A DNA stretch of 8,109 nt, taken from DATGQT01 sp033720695 (GTDB lineage Bacteria > Bacteroidota > Rhodothermia > Rhodothermales > Rubricoccaceae). The notes under the pieces are model-generated. The model was not told the origin of the DNA. It searched no databases and saw only the letters and a program-made list of their open reading frames with translations. Below, in pieces: positions 4,769 to 8,109 of this stretch. Within the stretch, counting starts at the first letter, position 1, and the number at the start of each line of letters is the position of its first letter. The stretch is from assembly GCA_033720695.1 (NCBI GenBank), contig JAWWCA010000166.1:1-8109 (forward strand), given 5' to 3'. The position numbers were made by a program, and so were the translations under genes.

Positions 4769-6862
4769 GTGCGCCGCCTGCCCCTGCTCGCCTTCGTGTC
4801 GCTCCTCCTCGCCTCCCCCGCCCGCACCCAGGACGCCGACGACCCCCACCGCTGGCTCGAGGACGTCGAGGGCGAGACGGCCCTCGCCTGGGTCGAGGCG
4901 CGCAACGCGGCCACGCTCGAGGCGCTCCAGGCCCATCCCGCCTACGACGGCCTCTACGAGCGCACGCTCGCCATCCTCCAGTCCGACGACCGCATCCCCT
5001 ACCCGTCCATCCAGGGCGAGCACCTCTACAACTTCTGGCAGGACGCCGAGCACGAGCGGGGCCTCTGGCGCCGCACCGCCTGGGCCGACTACCTCGGCGG
5101 CGACCCCATGTGGGAGACCGTCCTCGACATCGACGCGCTCGCCGAGGCCGAGGACGTGAACTGGGACTTCAAGGGGGCCGGCTGCCTCGGCCCCGACGGC
5201 CGGCGCTGCCTCGTCCGCCTCTCGCGCGGCGGCGCCGACGCCGTCGAGGTCCGCGAGTTCGACACCGCCACCAAGACCTTCGTCGAGGACGGCTTCTTCC
5301 TGCCGGAGGCGAAGGGCGGAGCCGCCTGGGTCGACGAGAACACCCTCCTCGTCGCCACCGATTTCGGCGAGGGCTCGATGACGACCTCGGGCTACCCCCG
5401 CATCGTCAAGCGCTGGACGCGGGGCACGCCGCTCGCCGCGGCTGAGACCGTCTTCGAGGGCGCGGCGAGCGACGTGGGCGCCTGGGCCGGCGCCATCGAG
5501 ACCGACGACGGGGTGATCCCCGTCATCGTCCACCGCCCGACGTTCTTCGAGGGGACCTACGCCGTGCTCCGCGGCGACGAGGTCGTGCCGCTCGACCTCC
5601 CCGCCGACGCCGACCCCGACCTCGTCGGGGGGCAGCTCGTCGTCTACCTCCGCTCCGACTGGGAGGTGGGCGGGACGAGCTACCCGCAGGGCGCCCTCAT
5701 CGCGACCGACTACGAGGCCTTCCTCGGCGGCGCCCGCGACTTCCAGGTCGTCGTCGAGCCGACGGAGCGGCAGACGATCGAGGGCGTCCAGACGACGAGG
5801 AGCTACCTCCTCGTGGCCCTCCTCGACAACGTGCAGGGCGAGCTCCACCGCTTCCGCTACGAAGACGGGGCGTGGCGGGGCGAGCGCCTCCCCGTGCCCG
5901 CCCTCGGCGACGTCGGCGTGGCCAGCACCGACGCCCACACCGACCGCTTCTTCTTCACCTACAGCAGCTTCCTCCAGCCGACGACGCTCTACCTCGCCGA
6001 CGAGGACGGCCGCGTCGAAGCGGTCCGCCAGCTCCCGGCCATGTTCGACGCCGAGGGGCTGACGGTGCAGCAGCTCGAGGCGACCTCGGCGGACGGCACG
6101 CGCGTGCCCTACTTCGTCGTCCACCGCGAGGGCCTCGCGCTCGACGGCACGAACCCGACGCTGCTCTACGGGTACGGCGGCTTCGAGGTCGCGCTCACGC
6201 CGAGCTACAGCGCGGTCACGGGCGCGAGCTGGCTGGAGGAGGGCGGCGTCTACGCCGTCGCCAACATCCGGGGCGGGGGCGAGTTCGGGCCGGCCTGGCA
6301 CCGCGCGGCCCAGAAGGAGAACCGCCAGCGCGCCTTCGACGACTTCCTCGCTGTGGCCGAGGACCTCGTCGACCGCGGGATCACGAGCCCGGACCACCTC
6401 GGCATCCGGGGCGGCTCGAACGGCGGCCTCCTCGTCGGCGTCGCCCTCACGCAGCGGCCCGAGCTCTTCGACGCCGTCGTGATCCAGGTGCCGCTCCTCG
6501 ACATGCAGCGCTACAACAAGCTGCTCGCCGGAGCCTCGTGGCAGGCCGAGTACGGCGACCCCGACGTGCCCGAGGAGTGGGCCTACATCCGCGAATACTC
6601 CCCCTACCACACCGTCCGCGAGGGCGAGGCGTACCCCCGCGTCCTCTTCACCACGACCACGCGGGACGACCGCGTCCACCCCGGCCACGCCCGGAAGATG
6701 GCGGCGAAGATGGAGGCCCTCGGCTACCCCGTCTACTACTTCGAGAACACAGAGGGCGGCCACGGCGCCGGCGTCACGCCCGAGCAGCAGGCCACGATGT
6801 GGGCGACGGTCTACGCCTACCTCTGGGACCAGCTCGGCCGCGACGCGTCCGGCACGGACTAA
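4769..6862 (+). CDS. Secreted prolyl oligopeptidase, family S9 (697 aa)
   Basis: This serine peptidase cleaves short peptides after proline; the N-terminal signal peptide (MRRLPLLAFVSLLLASPA) directs it out of the cytoplasm, probably to the periplasm. The mature chain begins with the family's DDPHRWLEDVEGETALAWVEARN. A seven-bladed beta-propeller (about residues 75-420) covers the active site. The C-terminal alpha/beta-hydrolase domain has Ser550 in GGSNGGLL, Asp633 in TRDDRVHPG and His665 in GGHGAG. Trp591 (GASW) and Arg635 sit at the same spacing from Ser and Asp as Trp595 and Arg643 of porcine POP, which stack on the P1 proline and hold the substrate backbone, so post-proline specificity is likely. 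Length is usual (~690-720). GTG 4769 is chosen because it starts a proper signal peptide; upstream in-frame sequence overlaps the sigma gene on the other strand. No T9SS tail is present. Confidence 0.95.
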   Translation: MRRLPLLAFVSLLLASPARTQDADDPHRWLEDVEGETALAWVEARNAATLEALQAHPAYDGLYERTLAILQSDDRIPYPSIQGEHLYNFWQDAEHERGLWRRTAWADYLGGDPMWETVLDIDALAEAEDVNWDFKGAGCLGPDGRRCLVRLSRGGADAVEVREFDTATKTFVEDGFFLPEAKGGAAWVDENTLLVATDFGEGSMTTSGYPRIVKRWTRGTPLAAAETVFEGAASDVGAWAGAIETDDGVIPVIVHRPTFFEGTYAVLRGDEVVPLDLPADADPDLVGGQLVVYLRSDWEVGGTSYPQGALIATDYEAFLGGARDFQVVVEPTERQTIEGVQTTRSYLLVALLDNVQGELHRFRYEDGAWRGERLPVPALGDVGVASTDAHTDRFFFTYSSFLQPTTLYLADEDGRVEAVRQLPAMFDAEGLTVQQLEATSADGTRVPYFVVHREGLALDGTNPTLLYGYGGFEVALTPSYSAVTGASWLEEGGVYAVANIRGGGEFGPAWHRAAQKENRQRAFDDFLAVAEDLVDRGITSPDHLGIRGGSNGGLLVGVALTQRPELFDAVVIQVPLLDMQRYNKLLAGASWQAEYGDPDVPEEWAYIREYSPYHTVREGEAYPRVLFTTTTRDDRVHPGHARKMAAKMEALGYPVYYFENTEGGHGAGVTPEQQATMWATVYAYLWDQLGRDASGTD

Positions 6863-6886
6863 CCCCCGTACGGTCTCTCGCTCTGT

Positions 6887-7022
6887 GTCATCCCGAGCGA
6901 TCGAGCCGAGAAAGCGGAGAGCCCCAATGGAGATCTACTCCCGAGTGGGAGGGGTGCCGTGTGTCCTCCCCCGGGCCACGCAGATCCCTCGACTCCGGTC
7001 ATGGACTTCTGCTCGGGATGAC
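6887..7022. repeat. Interspersed-type inverted repeat element with 12-bp perfect ends
   Basis: GTCATCCCGAGC (6887-6898) and GCTCGGGATGAC (7011-7022) are perfect inverse complements bounding a 136-base element. Its halves are related inside as well: CGGAGA...GGAGATCT on the left corresponds, inverted, to AGATCCCTCGACTCCG on the right. A central stem GGGAGG/CCTCCC (6947-6952/6965-6970) completes a long hairpin. This pattern ('GTCATCCCGAGC...CGGAG..GAGGGATCT') is one I know as a frequent intergenic repeat in Bacteroidota and other genomes. It encodes no protein and sits between the convergent peptidase and SDR genes, where it may end transcription from both sides. It is also notably less GC-rich than its surroundings. 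Confidence 0.75.
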
Positions 7023-7040
7023 CCGTTTCGGGTCAGCGAC

Positions 7041-7064
7041 TCATCCCTCCTGCTCTGGGATGAC
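7041..7064. repeat. Additional short copy of the GTCATCCC repeat overlapping the SDR stop codon
   Basis: CTGCTCTGGGATGAC (7050-7064) repeats, with one inserted T, the right end of the neighbouring element (CTGCTCGGGATGAC, 7009-7022). With TCATCCC (7041-7047) it also forms its own 7-bp inverted repeat with GGGATGA (7057-7063). It encodes the last residues (VIPEQEG and stop) of the SDR protein on the minus strand. Confidence 0.55.
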
Positions 7065-7877
7065 GAACGGGGCGGGCTGGCTGCCGTCCACGTCGGTGAA
7101 GCCGTAGGCGAGGCCGAGCTGGCCGGCCTTGTAGGCGCCGCCGGAGCGTCCCATCACGTTCGGGTCGGTGTAGAGGGCGAGCACGGCGCGGCCGACGAAC
7201 TCCGGGGTGTGCGTCTGCGCGCGCGCCTCCGCCGGTGCCTCGGCCGCTACGCGCTCCGTCCACGTGAACCCCGGCTGCACGGTCACCACGGCGATGCCGT
7301 GCCGGTTCAGCTTGTGCGCGAGTCCGAACGTCAGACGCTCCACCGCCGCCTTCGCGCCATCGTACTGCACGTCGCCGAGGAACTTGCCGTCGTCGCCGGC
7401 CGAGACGTTCGCGATGAGGGCACCGGAGCGATCCAGCATCAGCGGGAGGAGGGCGCGGGTGGTGGCGTAGGCGGCGCGGACGGAGGCGAACATCGTGTCC
7501 CACCGCCACAGCGGCTGCTCCCACACGGGTAGGCCGAAGAGCGACGCGTCGTACTGCTCGTACCCACCCCAGGCGCAGTTGACGAGGAGGTCGAGGCCGC
7601 CCTGCTCGTCGCGGACCCGTTCCGCGAGGGCCGCGATCTGAGCGTCGTCGGTGTGGTCGCAGGCGACGGCGAGGCCGCGCCCGCCGGCCTCGGTCACGAG
7701 GTCGGCCGTGTCGTCGATGGTGCCCGGGAGGCCGTCCGTCGTGGGGCCGCCGCGGCGACTCCGGCCGGTGACGTAGACCGTGGCGCCAGCCGCGCCGAGC
7801 TCGTGGGCCACGCCGCGCCCGACACCGCGCGAGGCGCCCGCGACCACGGCGACCTTCCCTGCGAGCGTCCGGTTCAT
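7041..7877 (-). CDS. Short-chain dehydrogenase/reductase, classical SDR resembling DHRS1 (278 aa)
   Basis: This is an NAD(P)-dependent oxidoreductase with a Rossmann fold; the substrate is unknown. The cofactor loop is GASRGVG (14-20), followed by TGRSRRGG, whose arginines after the second strand suggest NADPH preference. Asp74 (CDHTD) would contact adenine. The catalytic residues are Ser159 (NVSAG), Tyr172 and Lys176 in YDGAK. The usual NNAG motif reads NCAW (100-103), with Cys101 in place of the second Asn. The C-terminus (YGFTDVDGSQPAPFVIPE) matches what I know of a bacterial DHRS1-like subgroup. I chose ATG 7877, where MNRTLAGKVAVVAGASRG aligns with the family start. An in-frame ATG at 7940, preceded by GGGGGGAG, would add 21 residues (MDRLLLSSV...) and cannot be fully excluded. 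The gene ends in the repeat region and converges with the peptidase gene. Confidence 0.93.
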   Translation of the reverse strand: MNRTLAGKVAVVAGASRGVGRGVAHELGAAGATVYVTGRSRRGGPTTDGLPGTIDDTADLVTEAGGRGLAVACDHTDDAQIAALAERVRDEQGGLDLLVNCAWGGYEQYDASLFGLPVWEQPLWRWDTMFASVRAAYATTRALLPLMLDRSGALIANVSAGDDGKFLGDVQYDGAKAAVERLTFGLAHKLNRHGIAVVTVQPGFTWTERVAAEAPAEARAQTHTPEFVGRAVLALYTDPNVMGRSGGAYKAGQLGLAYGFTDVDGSQPAPFVIPEQEG

Positions 7878-7986
7878 CGGAGTGGATGGAGCGAAGAGTA
7901 GAGCCTTCAGATCGACCGACGAGAGGAGAAGACGGTCCATGTCGACTCCCCCCGTCGGAAGCTACCGCCCCGGCTGACCCTCGGGA
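7878..7986. other. Intergenic leader of the SDR gene
   Basis: The 109 bases between the SDR start and the T9SS gene's terminator hold no supported gene. On the minus strand TACTCTTCG, about 20 bases before ATG 7877, loosely resembles a -7 element with an off-consensus spacer. An in-frame ATG at 7940 with GGGGGGAG upstream offers an alternative SDR start. The lower GC content compared with the flanks fits a promoter region. Confidence 0.35.
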
Positions 7987-8012
7987 CGGGGCGCCGACCA
8001 CGCGGCGCCCCG
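7987..8012 (-). terminator. Hairpin terminator after the T9SS-exported protein gene
   Basis: A perfect 10-bp stem, CGGGGCGCCG (7987-7996) with CGGCGCCCCG (8003-8012), has a 6-base loop. It begins 17 bases beyond the stop codon of the minus-strand gene at the right edge. No T-tract follows on the minus strand, so it is a GC-only hairpin, but its position and strength favour termination or 3'-end protection. Confidence 0.55.
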
Positions 8013-8029
8013 ACTCGTTGCTCGGCTCG

Positions 8030-8109
8030 TTACCGCAGCAGCGTCACGCGCTCCGTAGCGGCGAACCCGCCCACAGTCCTTAGCCGAACGAGGTAGGTCC
8101 CGCTCGGGA
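8030..8109 (-). CDS. C-terminal end of a T9SS (type A sorting domain) exported protein, truncated by the window
   Basis: On the minus strand, 8107-8033 translates to a 25-residue tail ending in TAA (8032-8030). The tail contains SGTYLVRLRTVG, then ATERVTLLR at the end. This is the last beta hairpin of the type A type IX secretion sorting domain ('sG.Y.vrl...g....tkrvtllr'), which in Bacteroidota directs a protein through the outer membrane and is then removed. The rest of the protein lies beyond the right edge, so its cargo function is unknown. The gene is too short here to be found by length-based calling, but the signature is good and a strong hairpin follows the stop. Confidence 0.82.
   Translation of the reverse strand, partial: PSGTYLVRLRTVGGFAATERVTLLR

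Noticed and set aside
4640..6763. Minus-strand frame that would extend the sigma factor upstream by about 700 residues
   Set aside because: It runs antisense through the well-supported peptidase gene, and its sequence is compositional noise; a normal sigma factor begins at ATG 4639.
7878..7940. Upstream ATG for the SDR, with a G-rich possible ribosome site
   Set aside because: Mostly rejected: the Rossmann strand begins directly after ATG 7877 and the 21 extra residues match nothing known, but the purine-rich stretch before 7940 keeps it as an alternative.
1..8109. tRNA, rRNA, CRISPR array, insertion sequence or phage genes
   Set aside because: I saw no cloverleaf, rRNA core sequence, regularly spaced repeats, transposase or phage structural signature on either strand.

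Overview
The window is very GC-rich DNA with short intergenic gaps. It looks like a high-GC member of the Rhodothermota/Bacteroidota lineage, of the Rubricoccaceae/Rubrivirga/Salinibacter type. Four things point there. The right edge encodes the end of a type IX secretion (T9SS) sorting domain. The Mrp protein has the CxxC-less 'PPDLPDRKYYLFG' segment I associate with Bacteroidota-type Mrp. Most starts lack a Shine-Dalgarno sequence, and several gaps hold TAnnTTTG-like promoter candidates. The assignment is inferred from sequence features, not from a search.

Left part (1-2881, plus strand). The 3' end of a Ppx/GppA-type phosphatase gene enters from the left edge; its first ~35 bases are homopolymer-rich and probably unreliable. 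Next come an Mrp/ApbC-type P-loop ATPase (605-1729) and a stand-alone NifU C-terminal domain protein (1830-2108). Together these form an Fe-S cluster carrier/transfer pair closed by a strong GC-rich hairpin terminator at 2114-2142. A 234-residue protein with two AP2/ERF-like (integrase-type) DNA-binding-like repeats follows (2177-2881).

Middle (2893-4639, minus strand). An ECF-type sigma factor gene (4639-4013) is followed 101 bases downstream by a gene for a single-pass membrane protein with a glycine-rich beta-repeat domain resembling LiaF-C/toast-rack proteins (3911-2946). That gene sits where an anti-sigma factor gene would often be, but its cytoplasmic part is only about 18 residues. The gap between the two genes holds several mutually exclusive stem-loops. 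The pair converges on the AP2-like gene across a palindrome-rich hairpin.

Right part. Divergent from the sigma gene, across a 129-bp regulatory region, is a complete secreted prolyl oligopeptidase gene (4769-6862, GTG start) with catalytic triad Ser550/Asp633/His665 and the proline-binding Trp591 and Arg635. It converges with a minus-strand short-chain dehydrogenase gene (7877-7041). The gap holds an interspersed-type inverted repeat element with GTCATCCCGAGC / GCTCGGGATGAC ends, and a further half-copy runs into the SDR coding end. The last 80 bases are the 3' end of a minus-strand gene for a T9SS-exported protein, followed by a perfect 10-bp hairpin terminator.

Most of the window reads as ordinary chromosomal housekeeping and accessory genes. 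The least explained items are the tandem AP2-like protein, the sigma factor/toast-rack pair with its structured spacer, and the inverted repeat element.
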